A stretch of DNA of 37,185 nt from Clostridia bacterium. GTDB taxonomy: Bacteria > Bacillota > Clostridia > Christensenellales > Borkfalkiaceae. Position numbers and translations under genes: made by a program. The DNA is taken from positions 1 to 37,185 of the forward strand of contig JAJPXK010000089.1 in the NCBI GenBank assembly GCA_021205485.1, given 5' to 3'. Positions 17,351 through 24,551 of this stretch are shown in pieces (position 1 is the stretch's first letter; every line of letters begins with the position of its first letter). Under the pieces are notes generated by a model, which saw nothing but the letters and a program-made list of their open reading frames with translations, searched no databases and was not told where the DNA came from.

Positions 17351-17546
17351 TTGCCTGCTTTAATGCGGGCACAGAAAGCCTTATTTTCTCAGGCGTTTTT
17401 GCCTTGCTATAGGCTATTTACGCCCTGAATACAAAACTAATTTCGTATAAATCCGTCTGTAAACCATTCCAAAATTCAGGCGGCGTATACGGTTCATATA
17501 CAAAAACATTATAATTTACGTAAAATTAACGGAGGAATCAAATCGT
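17351..17546 (+). promoter_or_regulatory. Leader-like gap before rpsM
   Basis: No gene is visible. A hairpin TGCCTGC/GCGGGCA follows rpmJ, and CGCCCTGAAT near 17422 can pair with ATTCAGGCG near 17474. TATAAT at 17510-17515 lacks a believable -35 box. The region may be the control leader of the alpha operon, where S4 acts in other bacteria; the fold here is not confirmed. Confidence 0.3.
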
Positions 17547-17921
17547 ATGGCACGTATTGCCGGTGTAGATTTACCCAGAGAGAAGAGGGTAGAGATAGGT
17601 CTTACCTATATCTACGGCATAGGGTTAAAAACTTCACAGCAGATCCTCGCGGCGACGGGCATTAATCCCGATACACGCGTTAAGGATTTAGACGAGCAGG
17701 ATATATCCAAGCTCAGGGAATATATCGATCATAACGTAAGAGTGGAAGGCGAACTTCGCACCGAAGTTTCCCTTAACATCAAAAGACTTATGGAGATCGG
17801 ATGCTATCGCGGCATCAGGCACAGAAAGGGGCTTCCCGTCCGCGGACAGTCCACTAAAAGAAACGCGAGGACAAGAAAGGGTCCCCGCCGCACAGTCGCC
17901 AAGAAGAAGGGCGCTAAGTAA
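17547..17921 (+). CDS. rpsM: 30S ribosomal protein S13
   Basis: S13 (124 residues) begins [20 protein letters not shown] and has the helix-two-turn-helix and tail signatures [20 protein letters not shown] and [16 protein letters not shown]. It forms the head-to-50S bridges with L5 and contacts P-site tRNA through the basic tail. CGGAGGAATCAAATCGT precedes the ATG. It opens the alpha part of the cluster. Confidence 0.98.
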   Translation: MARIAGVDLPREKRVEIGLTYIYGIGLKTSQQILAATGINPDTRVKDLDEQDISKLREYIDHNVRVEGELRTEVSLNIKRLMEIGCYRGIRHRKGLPVRGQSTKRNARTRKGPRRTVAKKKGAK

Positions 17922-17942
17922 TTGAAGGAGGAACTTTTATAA

Positions 17943-18341
17943 ATGGCAACTCAAAAAAGGGCTACCGCTTCAAGGAAGCGCAAAGAGCTTAAAAAGGTTG
18001 ATAAAGGTCAGGTTCATATCCAGGCGTCCTTCAATAACACTCTTGTTACTGTAACAGATATGCAGGGCAACGCCATAGCATGGTCGTCGGCAGGCAGCTT
18101 AAGCTACAAGGGCAGCAGAAAGGGAACGCCGTTCGCAGCGCAGATGGCTTGCGAAGCAGCGGTTAAGGCAGCTAAAGAACACGGGCTCCGCTCGGTGGAA
18201 GTTTACGTTAAAGGTCCCGGCGCGGGCAGAGAATCGGCAATAAGGGCTATCGCCGCGTGCGATGTGGAAATCACGCTTATTTCCGACGTTTCGCCTATAC
18301 CTCACAACGGGTGCAGACCCCCTAAACGCCGCAGAGTCTAA
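17943..18341 (+). CDS. rpsK: 30S ribosomal protein S11
   Basis: This 132-residue S11 has [55 protein letters not shown] and the end [20 protein letters not shown], all family hallmarks. It forms part of the mRNA exit and platform. The sequence GAAGGAGGAAC lies upstream. Spacing to rpsD is 22 bases. Confidence 0.98.
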   Translation: MATQKRATASRKRKELKKVDKGQVHIQASFNNTLVTVTDMQGNAIAWSSAGSLSYKGSRKGTPFAAQMACEAAVKAAKEHGLRSVEVYVKGPGAGRESAIRAIAACDVEITLISDVSPIPHNGCRPPKRRRV

Positions 18342-18363
18342 TAGAAGGAGTGAATGAATTAAT

Positions 18364-18987
18364 ATGGCTACTTACAGAGAAGCAAAGTGCCGCCTTTGCA
18401 GAAGGGAAGGCGGAAAGCTCTTTTTAAAGGGCGACAAATGTTATACAGGCAAGTGCCCGTTTGAAAAAAGGCCCGTAGCTCCCGGCCAGCACGGCGTATC
18501 CCGCAAAAAGGTATCCGAATACGGCCAGCAGCTTCGCGAAAAGCAGAAGGTTAAGAGGATTTACGGCGTACAGGAAGGCCAGTTCCGCGAATATTACGAA
18601 AAAGCCGACAGAATGAAGGGCATCACAGGTGAAAATATGCTCTCCCTTCTTGAAAGAAGGCTTGACAACGTAGTATACCGCCTTGGAATAGGCGTATCCC
18701 GCGCTCAGGCGAGGCAGCTTGTAAACCACGGCCATTTTACCGTAAACGGCAAAAAGGTCAATATCCCCTCATACACCGTTAAAAAGGGCGACGTTATCGC
18801 CGTTAAAGAGGGCAAAGAGGGCAACAAATTCTTTACGGAGTTAAAGTCAGCCAAGGCGGGTACAACCCCTAAGTGGCTGGAATTCAATCTTGAAAAGCTC
18901 GAGGGCAAGGTTGTTGAACTGCCTGCAAGAGAGGATATCGACAGCCAGATCGCAGAGCATATGATTGTCGAACTGTACTCCAAGTAA
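18364..18987 (+). CDS. rpsD: 30S ribosomal protein S4, zinc type
   Basis: S4 (207 residues) has an N-terminal zinc site of C9-x2-C12, C26 and C31 (CRLC, then CYTGKC), the motif [14 protein letters not shown] and the S4 RNA-binding fold with [20 protein letters not shown] followed by [14 protein letters not shown]. It nucleates 30S assembly and affects accuracy. In other bacteria it represses the alpha operon. AGAAGGAG lies about 14 bases before the start. Confidence 0.98.
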   Translation: MATYREAKCRLCRREGGKLFLKGDKCYTGKCPFEKRPVAPGQHGVSRKKVSEYGQQLREKQKVKRIYGVQEGQFREYYEKADRMKGITGENMLSLLERRLDNVVYRLGIGVSRAQARQLVNHGHFTVNGKKVNIPSYTVKKGDVIAVKEGKEGNKFFTELKSAKAGTTPKWLEFNLEKLEGKVVELPAREDIDSQIAEHMIVELYSK

Positions 18988-19009
18988 TTAAATTAAAGGA
19001 GGTAGTAAT

Positions 19010-19963
19010 ATGATCGAAATGGATATGCCCAAAATCGACGTTACGGAAAGCGAAGACCAGTCGTACGCGAAGGTCGTAGTTGAACCGCTCGAAAAGGGTT
19101 TCGGTCTTACAATAGGCAACTGCCTTAGAAGAATACTTCTGTCAGCTCTCCCCGGAGCGGCTGCGCAGGGGATAAGATTTTTAGACGGCAGCGTAAAGCA
19201 CGAATTTTCGGCTGTTGCCGGCGTTAAGGAAGACGTAACTGAGATCATCCTTAACTTAAAAAGCCTCGCAATCAAGACTAAAATTACCGATAAAGACTAC
19301 GTTAAAGTTGTTCACCTTTATAAGGAAGGCCCCGCAGACGTCAAGGCCAGCGATATAGAGCAGGACGCCGAGATAGAAATCATCAACGGCGACCAGCACA
19401 TATGCACGGTTGACGCGGGCGCCAAGATAGATATGGAAATCACAATAGGCAGGGGCAGGGGCTACAAAGGCGCAGACCATACCCGCACCGAGCTTATAGA
19501 TTACATCCCTATAGATTCTATCTATACCCCCGTTAAAAAGGTAAATTACAACGTAGAAAACACGCGCGTAGGCCAGAATACCGACTACGACAAGCTTGTT
19601 TTAGAGGTGTGGACCAACGGAGCGTTCAGCGCCAAAGAGATTGTATCTTTAGCCGCCAAGATAATGCAGGACCACATAAGCCTTTTCGTAAACCTTTCGG
19701 ATACGATAAAGGGCATGGACATACTTGTAAAGAACGAGGACGACAAGCAGCAGCAGGTTCTCGCCATGGCGATAGAAGAAATGGACCTTTCTGTCCGTTC
19801 GTACAACTGCTTAAAACGCGCAAACATACACACAGTAGAAGATCTTACGAGAAAGACGGAAGACGAGATGTTAAAGGTCCGCAACCTCGGCAGGAAATCT
19901 CTTGACGAAGTAATATTAAAGCTCCAGTCTTACGGACTTTCACTCGCTAACAAGGAGGACTAA
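19010..19963 (+). CDS. rpoA: RNA polymerase alpha subunit
   Basis: The 317-residue alpha subunit has the dimerising N-terminal domain ([33 protein letters not shown]) to about residue 230 and the DNA-binding C-terminal domain from about 250, with LDLSV-type helix [20 protein letters not shown], and [16 protein letters not shown]. It assembles polymerase and contacts UP elements and activators. AAGGAGGTAGT precedes the ATG. rplQ follows after five bases. Confidence 0.98.
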   Translation: MIEMDMPKIDVTESEDQSYAKVVVEPLEKGFGLTIGNCLRRILLSALPGAAAQGIRFLDGSVKHEFSAVAGVKEDVTEIILNLKSLAIKTKITDKDYVKVVHLYKEGPADVKASDIEQDAEIEIINGDQHICTVDAGAKIDMEITIGRGRGYKGADHTRTELIDYIPIDSIYTPVKKVNYNVENTRVGQNTDYDKLVLEVWTNGAFSAKEIVSLAAKIMQDHISLFVNLSDTIKGMDILVKNEDDKQQQVLAMAIEEMDLSVRSYNCLKRANIHTVEDLTRKTEDEMLKVRNLGRKSLDEVILKLQSYGLSLANKED

Positions 19964-19968
19964 TTAAA

Positions 19969-20475
19969 ATGCCCGGTAAATTAGGAAGAAATACCAAGCA
20001 GAGAATGGCAATACTCAGAAATCAGGCTTCTGAACTTCTGTGGTACGGCAGAATACAGACCACGGCGGCGAGAGCGAAGGAGCTTCAACCCTATGTGGAA
20101 AAAATAATAACCAAGGCCGTAAAAGTTTACGACCTTAACGAAGAAGTGGACGTTGTAACCACCGACAAAAAGGGCAAGGAAGTTACGGTTAAAACCATTA
20201 AGGATTCACCCGAAAAACTTGCCGCGCGCCGCGACATTATGTCTAAGCTCCGCGACTTGCAGGAAGTAAAGGCTTTCAATGAAAAGAAGTCAGAATTCAA
20301 GGCAAGGACAAAGGACGTACAGCATCCCCTTATGGAAAAACTCTTCAACGAAATCGCGCCTAAATATGCGCAGAGGGCTGAAGTGAGCGGTCAGGGCGGC
20401 GGATATACCCGCATCTACCTTTTAGGCGCCCGCCGCGGCGACGCCGCAGAAGAAGCCATTATAGAGCTTGTTTAA
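19969..20475 (+). CDS. rplQ: 50S ribosomal protein L17, with internal insertions
   Basis: The start PGKLGRNTKQRMAILRNQAS and the end GGYTRIYLLGARRGDAAEEA, then IIELV, are L17. The protein has 168 residues against about 120 in Bacillus. The extra length comes from an insertion at about residues 53-80 (VVTTDKKGKEVTVKTIKDS) and another near 100-118 (NEKKSEFKARTKDVQHP). I recall similar insertions in other Clostridia, so they are a lineage trait rather than an anomaly. Its ribosome site AAGGAGGAC lies within the end of rpoA. It is the last gene of the cluster. Confidence 0.95.
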   Translation: MPGKLGRNTKQRMAILRNQASELLWYGRIQTTAARAKELQPYVEKIITKAVKVYDLNEEVDVVTTDKKGKEVTVKTIKDSPEKLAARRDIMSKLRDLQEVKAFNEKKSEFKARTKDVQHPLMEKLFNEIAPKYAQRAEVSGQGGGYTRIYLLGARRGDAAEEAIIELV

Positions 20476-20496
20476 GGCGTAACTTAAAAAACAAAC

Positions 20497-20529
20497 AAAT
20501 ACCCTGTAACAATTTGTTACAGGGTATTT
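20497..20529 (+). terminator. Terminator closing the ribosomal cluster
   Basis: AAATACCCTGTAACA at 20497-20511 pairs perfectly with TGTTACAGGGTATTT at 20515-20529 around ATT. The 15-bp stem has A on one side and T on the other, so it can act on either strand. Confidence 0.9.
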
Positions 20530-20635
20530 CGGCGTTCTGTAAATTATTGGTTAATCGCATAATATATGCGTGGCAATTTAAAAAAATTATGTTAATTGGT
20601 AAAGCCGTTTGTATTCATTTTCGGTTATATAATTT

Positions 20636-20665
20636 GCCGCCGTGTTAATACTTTAACACGGCGGC
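20636..20665. terminator. Strong 13-bp hairpin, probable terminator for the leftward TM2 gene
   Basis: GCCGCCGTGTTAA at 20636-20648 and TTAACACGGCGGC at 20653-20665 are perfect complements. On the plus strand an A8 run follows; read leftward the stem is followed by AAATTATAT, a poor U-tract. Termination is plausible but not certain. Confidence 0.5.
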
Positions 20666-20756
20666 AAAAAAAACTAATTCTTAGGATGGGTGTGCATAAT
20701 ATTATTTACCGATAAAGCCTGATAAAATTCAGTTTATCAGAATTTAATAAATTTAA

Positions 20757-21143
20757 TCAATGGTATACAGGGTAGGGATTAGGTTTGCAAAGGATAGTTA
20801 TTATATCAATTATCCAGCCTATTCCGCATAAACCAATCGTACATAAATATAGGATTCCTAAGCCGATTTTTCCTTCATAAAATTTATGTCCGCCTATATA
20901 TCCTAAAAATAAGCATATTATAAACGATATCCACTTGTTTATGTAACGAACACCGCCCCCGCCTACGGCGGCCGCTGCCGCAGAAGCCGACGATGATGAC
21001 GATGAGTTTGCAACGTTGTTGATAACTAATTGAGAATTTTCATTTTTTAGCTGTTCTACTTGTCTGCCGCATTTCGGACAAATCACGGCGTCCATAGAGA
21101 TTTTTTCGCCGCAGTATTTGCAAAACTTTAATTCTTCTTCCAT
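20757..21143 (-). CDS. Zinc-ribbon and TM2-domain membrane protein
   Basis: The 128-residue protein has an N-terminal zinc ribbon (C8, C11, C22, C25 in CKYCGEK and CPKCGR), a Ser/Ala/Gly linker at about 47-67, and a TM2-type membrane hairpin from about 69: WISFIICLFLGYIGGHKFYE, then GLGILYLCTIGLCGIGWIID. TM2 proteins are small two-helix membrane proteins of mostly unknown role. The end GWIIDIITILCKP resembles the ends of the three small proteins at 22245-23165. AGGAGGAAATT precedes the ATG. The promoter is consensus and overlapped by an operator, and XRE regulators are encoded divergently. Confidence 0.85.
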   Translation of the reverse strand: MEEELKFCKYCGEKISMDAVICPKCGRQVEQLKNENSQLVINNVANSSSSSSASAAAAAVGGGGVRYINKWISFIICLFLGYIGGHKFYEGKIGLGILYLCTIGLCGIGWIIDIITILCKPNPYPVYH

Positions 21144-21174
21144 AATTTCCTCCTGATTGTTAACTTATGTGTAT

Positions 21175-21203
21175 ATTATAAACCGTAAAAATTACGGTGT
21201 CAA
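21175..21203 (-). promoter_or_regulatory. Promoter of the TM2 gene with operator in spacer
   Basis: Read leftward: TTGACA (21203-21198), a 17-bp spacer and TATAAT (21180-21175), both perfect. The spacer is almost exactly the palindrome at 21183-21197, so a bound repressor would exclude polymerase. Confidence 0.85.
21183..21197. promoter_or_regulatory. Operator 1, CCGTA-N5-TACGG
   Basis: CCGTAAAAATTACGG is a 15-bp palindrome lying between the -35 and -10 boxes of the TM2 promoter. A second copy of the same design lies 28 bp to the right. The adjacent XRE proteins are the obvious candidates to bind. Confidence 0.7.
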
Positions 21204-21210
21204 GTATTTT

Positions 21211-21225
21211 CCGTATTTTTTACGG
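21211..21225. promoter_or_regulatory. Operator 2, CCGTA-N5-TACGG
   Basis: CCGTATTTTTTACGG shares its half-sites with operator 1. It ends one base before TAAAAT (21226-21231), a possible -10 box of the rightward XRE gene. Binding here would give autoregulation. Confidence 0.7.
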
Positions 21226-21238
21226 TAAAATTAAATTA

Positions 21239-21442
21239 ATGGATTTCAAAGAACGTTTAAAAGATTTGCGTACAGAAAGCAAAATGACGCAAAAGCAGCT
21301 TGCTCAAAAAATTAATGTGACAGATGATTGTATATATTTCTGGGAAAAGGGTCGCAGCGAACCGTCTATAAGCCAGATTATTGAGCTTGCGGATTTATTT
21401 GAAGTCAGTTGCGACTATTTGCTTGGAAAATCTGAATATTAA
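21239..21442 (+). CDS. Small XRE-family HTH regulator
   Basis: The 67-residue protein is almost only an HTH: FKERLKDLRTESKMTQKQLA, then KINVTDDCIYFWEKGRSEPS, then a helix with LADLFEVSCDYLLGKSEY, as in phage Cro/CI-type repressors. The ATG at 21239 is chosen because the HTH begins there. No ribosome site is visible (ACGGTAAAATTAAATTA), and a possible -10 TAAAAT ends seven bases before the ATG, so the mRNA may be leaderless. It is divergent from the TM2 gene and shares two operators with it. A second XRE gene follows after 23 bases. Confidence 0.85.
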   Translation: MDFKERLKDLRTESKMTQKQLAQKINVTDDCIYFWEKGRSEPSISQIIELADLFEVSCDYLLGKSEY

Positions 21443-21465
21443 AGATAATTTAAGCAATTAACCTT

Positions 21466-21675
21466 ATGGAAAATTTATTTTGTGAAAGATTAAAAGAATT
21501 GCGTAAAGAAAAAGGCTTAGGGCAGACGCGCCTCGCCGAACTATGCGGCGTAAGCAACGGCATAATAAGCTTATGGGAAAACGGCATGAGGGAACCTACT
21601 ATGAGCAACCTCATAAAGCTTGCAAAAATTTTTGAGGTCTCGATAGACTACCTCGTCGGTCTCTCCGAATTTTGA
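21466..21675 (+). CDS. Second small XRE-family HTH regulator
   Basis: The 69-residue protein parallels its neighbour: CERLKELRKEKGLGQTRLAE, LCGVSNGIISLWENGMREPT and KIFEVSIDYLVGLSEF. The two are paralogues, about half identical by eye. No ribosome site precedes the ATG (GCAATTAACCTT). It could form homo- or heterodimers with the first regulator on the CCGTA/TACGG sites; this is inference. The downstream side is repeat DNA. Confidence 0.85.
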   Translation: MENLFCERLKELRKEKGLGQTRLAELCGVSNGIISLWENGMREPTMSNLIKLAKIFEVSIDYLVGLSEF

Positions 21676-21722
21676 AACAAACTTAAAAAATAAGACTTGC
21701 CGCCCGCAAGGCGAAGCCTTGT

Positions 21723-21845
21723 CCCTGTCATCCTGAGCGGAATGGAGCAAAGCGGAATGAAGCCGAAGGATCCGCTTGATGGAATGAAAGCGGTATGAAG
21801 GGGATCTTCGGCTTCGCCCTGACGGGCTACGCTCAGAATGACAGG
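21723..21845. repeat. Family A repeat, long palindromic copy
   Basis: CCTGTCATCCTGAGCG near 21724 faces CGCTCAGAATGACAGG at 21830-21845. GCCGAAGGATCC faces GGGATCTTCGGC within. The whole forms one long imperfect hairpin. Confidence 0.75.
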
Positions 21846-21848
21846 AGA

Positions 21849-22132
21849 GGCTCCCCTATTAGGGGAGCTGTCGCGTTAGTGACTGAGGGGTTCTTGTAAC
21901 GCCAAAAGCCTCCGTCATTGCGAGCGGTTTCTACCGCGTGGCAATCCCGCGAGTACTCGCGATCGGCAGGCAGGTCGGCCGAAAAGTTGTTTAAAAATAA
22001 TAATGTTTTGATGGAATGAAAGCGGTCGGAAGGAGATTCTTCGGCTTCGTTTTGCATCATATAATCTGTAAACCCCTCAGGCCTTACGGCCGGCTCTACT
22101 GTGTATGCTACGCTACCCTAATAGGGGAGCCC
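21849..22132. repeat. Family B repeat split by an insertion
   Basis: The left half runs GGCTCCCCTATTAGGGGAGC to CTGAGGGGTTCTTGTAA (21849-21900). The right half resumes near 22067 with TGTAAACCCCTCAG and ends in CCCTAATAGGGGAGCC, with the inverted tag TGTATGCTACGCTACCC. About 165 bases of another repeat sit between the halves. Confidence 0.6.
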
Positions 22133-22244
22133 TTTTGTCATCTTGCGTGAGGGAAAGCAAGCGCCGCAATGTAATCTTTAAATTTTCAGTCATAAACGGC
22201 CCTTCGCGTCCATAAAATAGACTATTAAAATTTAAGGAGATTTT

Positions 22245-22493
22245 ATGAACGATATAATAAGATCGGTAAACGGACTGCCGCTTATCGTAAAGCTGTTGCT
22301 GTGCATACCGTGCATAGAGATTGTTTACGGCGTATGCCGCGTAATAAACGGAGCCGCTAAAAACGATGTGTTATGGATAATCCTCGGCATACTCACTATA
22401 ATCCCCGGGGCGTGTTTTATGTGGATAATTGACCTTGTCTGGATACTCTGCAAAGGGCACGCATTTCTGTTAGGTGAGACATATTTAGGGTAA
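22245..22493 (+). CDS. Small two-helix membrane protein, paralogue 1
   Basis: The 82-residue protein has two predicted membrane segments: LPLIVKLLLCIPCIEIVYGV and VLWIILGILTIIPGACFMWI, joined by RVINGAAKND. The C-terminal motif WIIDLVWILCKGHAF resembles the last helix of TM2 proteins. It is about three-quarters identical to the next gene and has the same length, so they are a tandem duplication. AAGGAGATTTT precedes the ATG. No promoter is clear in the repeat-rich upstream DNA. Function is unknown; I do not recognise a named family. Confidence 0.75.
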   Translation: MNDIIRSVNGLPLIVKLLLCIPCIEIVYGVCRVINGAAKNDVLWIILGILTIIPGACFMWIIDLVWILCKGHAFLLGETYLG

Positions 22494-22527
22494 AGTGTTG
22501 CATTTGTTGTTTATAACATAATTTTTA

Positions 22528-22556
22528 TTGACATAAAATTTTTCTGGTGATAGAAT
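22528..22556 (+). promoter_or_regulatory. Promoter of small membrane protein 2
   Basis: TTGACA at 22528-22533, 17-bp spacer, TAGAAT at 22551-22556. Start near 22563, beside a TTGCAA hexamer at 22561-22566. Confidence 0.8.
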
Positions 22557-22602
22557 ATACTTGCAACATTAGTTGAAATTTTCAAAGGAGAAATTAAAGG
22601 AA

Positions 22603-22851
22603 ATGAAAAGCTTTATCAACACCGTAAACGGTTTACCCCTTATCGTAAAAGTACTTCTCTGCATCCCCTGCATAGAAATCTTCTACAGCGTCTGCCGCGT
22701 AATTAACGGAGCCGCTAAAAACGATATTTTGTGGATAGTTCTCGGCATACTCACCATAATCCCCGGTGCTGCGTTTATGTGGATCGTAGACCTCATCTGG
22801 GTTCTTTGGAAGGGCCACGCATTCCTTCTCGGCGACACATATTTAGGTTAA
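22603..22851 (+). CDS. Small two-helix membrane protein, paralogue 2
   Basis: The 82-residue paralogue of the preceding gene: NTVNGLPLIVKVLLCIPCIE, RVINGAAKND, then WIVDLIWVLWKGHAFLLGDT. The ATG at 22603 gives exactly the same length as paralogue 1, and AAAGGAGAAATTAAAGGAA stands before it; an upstream in-frame extension has no counterpart in the first copy. The sequence keeps the TM2-like ending. Having its own promoter suggests expression independent of paralogue 1. Confidence 0.75.
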   Translation: MKSFINTVNGLPLIVKVLLCIPCIEIFYSVCRVINGAAKNDILWIVLGILTIIPGAAFMWIVDLIWVLWKGHAFLLGDTYLG

Positions 22852-22870
22852 GCCGTATTAAGGAATTTTA

Positions 22871-22899
22871 TTGACACAGTTAAATAATTATGTTAAAAT
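22871..22899 (+). promoter_or_regulatory. Promoter of small membrane protein 3
   Basis: TTGACA at 22871-22876, 17-bp spacer, TAAAAT at 22894-22899. The start point, near 22906, falls inside the dyad at 22900-22925. Confidence 0.8.
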
Positions 22900-22932
22900 A
22901 GATTTGCAATTAAGTTTGCAAATCTATTTTTT
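22900..22932 (+). terminator. Perfect dyad at promoter start: terminator and possible operator
   Basis: AGATTTGCAA (22900-22909) and TTGCAAATCT (22916-22925) are perfect complements around TTAAGT, followed by ATTTTTT. For transcripts from paralogue 2 this is a good Rho-independent terminator. For the promoter just upstream it covers about -6 to +20, the place for a repressor site. Confidence 0.7.
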
Positions 22933-22949
22933 CTTAGGAGAAACTACCA

Positions 22950-23165
22950 ATGGCAAAGAAAGGCGATTATTTTGGTCTTAGTTGGATCGTTAGCCTTATA
23001 CTTGCAATCATCCCCGTAACATCGTGGATTTGCGGTATAGTTACTAAGGTTCAGGAAAAACACTACATTTCTGCGATCGTACGTATATTCTTCGGCTTCA
23101 ATATCATCTGGATACTGGACCTGATATTCATGATCTGCACAAAACACATTTTCCCTATTATCTAA
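22950..23165 (+). CDS. Small membrane protein 3, TM2-like ending
   Basis: The 71-residue protein has two hydrophobic segments, LSWIVSLILAIIPVTSWICG and AIVRIFFGFNIIWILDLIFM, joined by a short charged loop (TKVQEKHY). Its end, IWILDLIFMICTKHIF, follows the same pattern as the ends of paralogues 1 and 2 and the TM2 protein (W, hydrophobic pair, Asp, hydrophobics, Cys/Trp, Lys/Thr, His). TTAGGAG precedes the ATG. It has its own promoter with a dyad at the start point. Function unknown. Confidence 0.75.
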   Translation: MAKKGDYFGLSWIVSLILAIIPVTSWICGIVTKVQEKHYISAIVRIFFGFNIIWILDLIFMICTKHIFPII

Positions 23166-23173
23166 AAAAGGAA

Positions 23174-23207
23174 AAAACGCCGTCTGCGGTTCCGCAGACG
23201 GCGTTTT
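23174..23207. terminator. Bidirectional terminator
   Basis: AAAACGCCGTCTGCGG and CCGCAGACGGCGTTTT form a 16-bp stem between two convergent genes. It can end the rightward small-protein gene and the leftward phosphodiesterase operon. Confidence 0.9.
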
Positions 23208-23235
23208 GCTGTTATGCTATTTAAAATTTTTATGG

Positions 23236-23763
23236 TTATACCGTAACCCTGTCATATTCCTCGCCGTCAAGCGATTTAAAGGTGAATGTGCGGTCTTCGT
23301 AAACAATATATCCGCGCCCGCTGCCCTCCTTAGGCAGCGAGAGAGACCCGGGGTTGAGGTGCAGATAGCCTATATTTTCTATTACGGGTACGTGCGTGTG
23401 CCCCGTGATATATACGTCTTTTTCGCCTAAAGGGGGTACGTCCCTGTGCCCGTGCGAAATGTAGATATTTACGCCGCCGTCGCATATCAGGCCGTACTCG
23501 CAGAGTACGGGGAAGGGCAGCACCGCCTGGTCTACTTCGGCCTCGCAGTTGCCGCGCACGCATATAATTTTGTCCTTATACTTTGTAAGAAGGGCGGTTA
23601 CCTCTTTAGGCGCGTATTCTTCTGGCAGGTCGTTCCTCGGCCCGTGGTAGAGTATATCGCCTAAAAGCACTATTTTTTCCGCCTTTTCCCGTTCAAAGGC
23701 CTCAAGCATAAGGCGGCAGTATTTTGCCGAGCCGTGCAGGTCGGATGCGATAAATAATTTCAT
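23236..23763 (-). CDS. YfcE/MJ0936-type metallophosphodiesterase
   Basis: The 175-residue calcineurin-like enzyme has all the metal motifs: D8 and H10 (SDLHGS), D36 (LLGDILYHGPRND), N72 (VRGNCEAEVDQ), H104/H106 (SHGH) and H122/H124 (GHTH). RGNCEAEVDQ is typical of the YfcE group, which hydrolyses phosphodiesters in vitro with Mn2+; the physiological substrate is not known. It overlaps the HAD gene by four bases and is its downstream partner in a two-gene operon, a common pairing of small phosphatases. Confidence 0.9.
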   Translation of the reverse strand: MKLFIASDLHGSAKYCRLMLEAFEREKAEKIVLLGDILYHGPRNDLPEEYAPKEVTALLTKYKDKIICVRGNCEAEVDQAVLPFPVLCEYGLICDGGVNIYISHGHRDVPPLGEKDVYITGHTHVPVIENIGYLHLNPGSLSLPKEGSGRGYIVYEDRTFTFKSLDGEEYDRVTV

Positions 23764-24545
23764 AAAAGCTCCTTAATTTTTGTTATTACGCCGTTTTCGG
23801 CGTTGGAAGGTATTATATTTGGCACAAGCCTTTTAAGCTCGGGGAAGCCGTTCGCCGTGACGTAGCCGCGCCCGCTCGCCTGAAGCATTTCAAGGTCGTT
23901 CATATGGTCGCCGAAGGCTACGCTCTGGCTTTTGGCTATGTTCAAATGGCTTAAAAGGGCGTTTAACGCCTCGCCCTTGTTGGCGGTCGCTACAGATACG
24001 TCCAGCCAGTCGAAGCCCGAAACTTTCGTCCTCAACCCCTTGATGCGGGGGATAAGCACGTTTGCGGCGTGTTCGGCAGCGGGCTGCTTGTCCCATACCG
24101 AGATTTTCAGTATTGTTTCCCGCCTCGCCACTTCGTTTAAGTCGTCAACTTTTTCCGCCCGGGAATAGCTTTTGTACAGAACGTCGATAAATTGCTCGTC
24201 GCCGCTTTCGTAGTAGGCGCAGTCCGTTCCGCTTAAAAGAGGATACAGACCCTGTTCGCTCCGTATTATGTCCAGAGCGTACAAAAGACCGTCCGCGGGC
24301 GTAGGGTTGATGTAAATTACTTTGCCCTTATGCCAGCATAGCCCTCCGTTTTCCGCGATGATGGCGATTTCGTCCAGTACGGGGGCGAACAGCAGTTCAA
24401 GGTTAGGCAATTGCCTGCCGCTCGCGGGCACAAAGATTACGCCGTCTTCGCTCATTTTTTTAATGAGGGGGAAGGTCTCCTCAGGCATTATTTTAGACGG
24501 GGGAAGCAGAGTTCCGTCAAGGTCGCAGGCGATAAGTTTAATCAT
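23760..24545 (-). CDS. HAD-superfamily (Cof-type) phosphatase
   Basis: The 261-residue protein carries HAD motif I as D8-x-D10 (ACDLDGTLL), a motif II Ser in VPASGRQ, K190 and motif IV GDHMND at 212-217. The large insert between about 85 and 185 is the C2B cap of the Cof/YidA group, which acts on sugar phosphates and other small phosphoesters. The promoter's -10 box lies only six bases before the ATG and no ribosome site is present, so the mRNA is probably leaderless. The stop overlaps the next gene's start, giving coupled translation. Confidence 0.9.
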   Translation of the reverse strand: MIKLIACDLDGTLLPPSKIMPEETFPLIKKMSEDGVIFVPASGRQLPNLELLFAPVLDEIAIIAENGGLCWHKGKVIYINPTPADGLLYALDIIRSEQGLYPLLSGTDCAYYESGDEQFIDVLYKSYSRAEKVDDLNEVARRETILKISVWDKQPAAEHAANVLIPRIKGLRTKVSGFDWLDVSVATANKGEALNALLSHLNIAKSQSVAFGDHMNDLEMLQASGRGYVTANGFPELKRLVPNIIPSNAENGVITKIKELL

Positions 24546-24551
24546 ATCTAT

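Larger units (their letters stand above)
21676..22244. other. 570-base repeat mosaic between XRE and small-protein genes
   Basis: No gene can be supported. In order: a palindromic family A element (about 21723-21845), the left half of a family B element (from 21849), an inserted block with GTCATTGCGAGCGG and GTGGCAATCCCGCG (about 21905-22065), and the right half of family B (to 22132). A short unique stretch then carries AAGGAGATTTT for the gene at 22245. Confidence 0.7.

Noticed and set aside
21833-22060. 75-codon leftward frame
   Set aside because: Lies wholly in the repeat mosaic and has no family resemblance.
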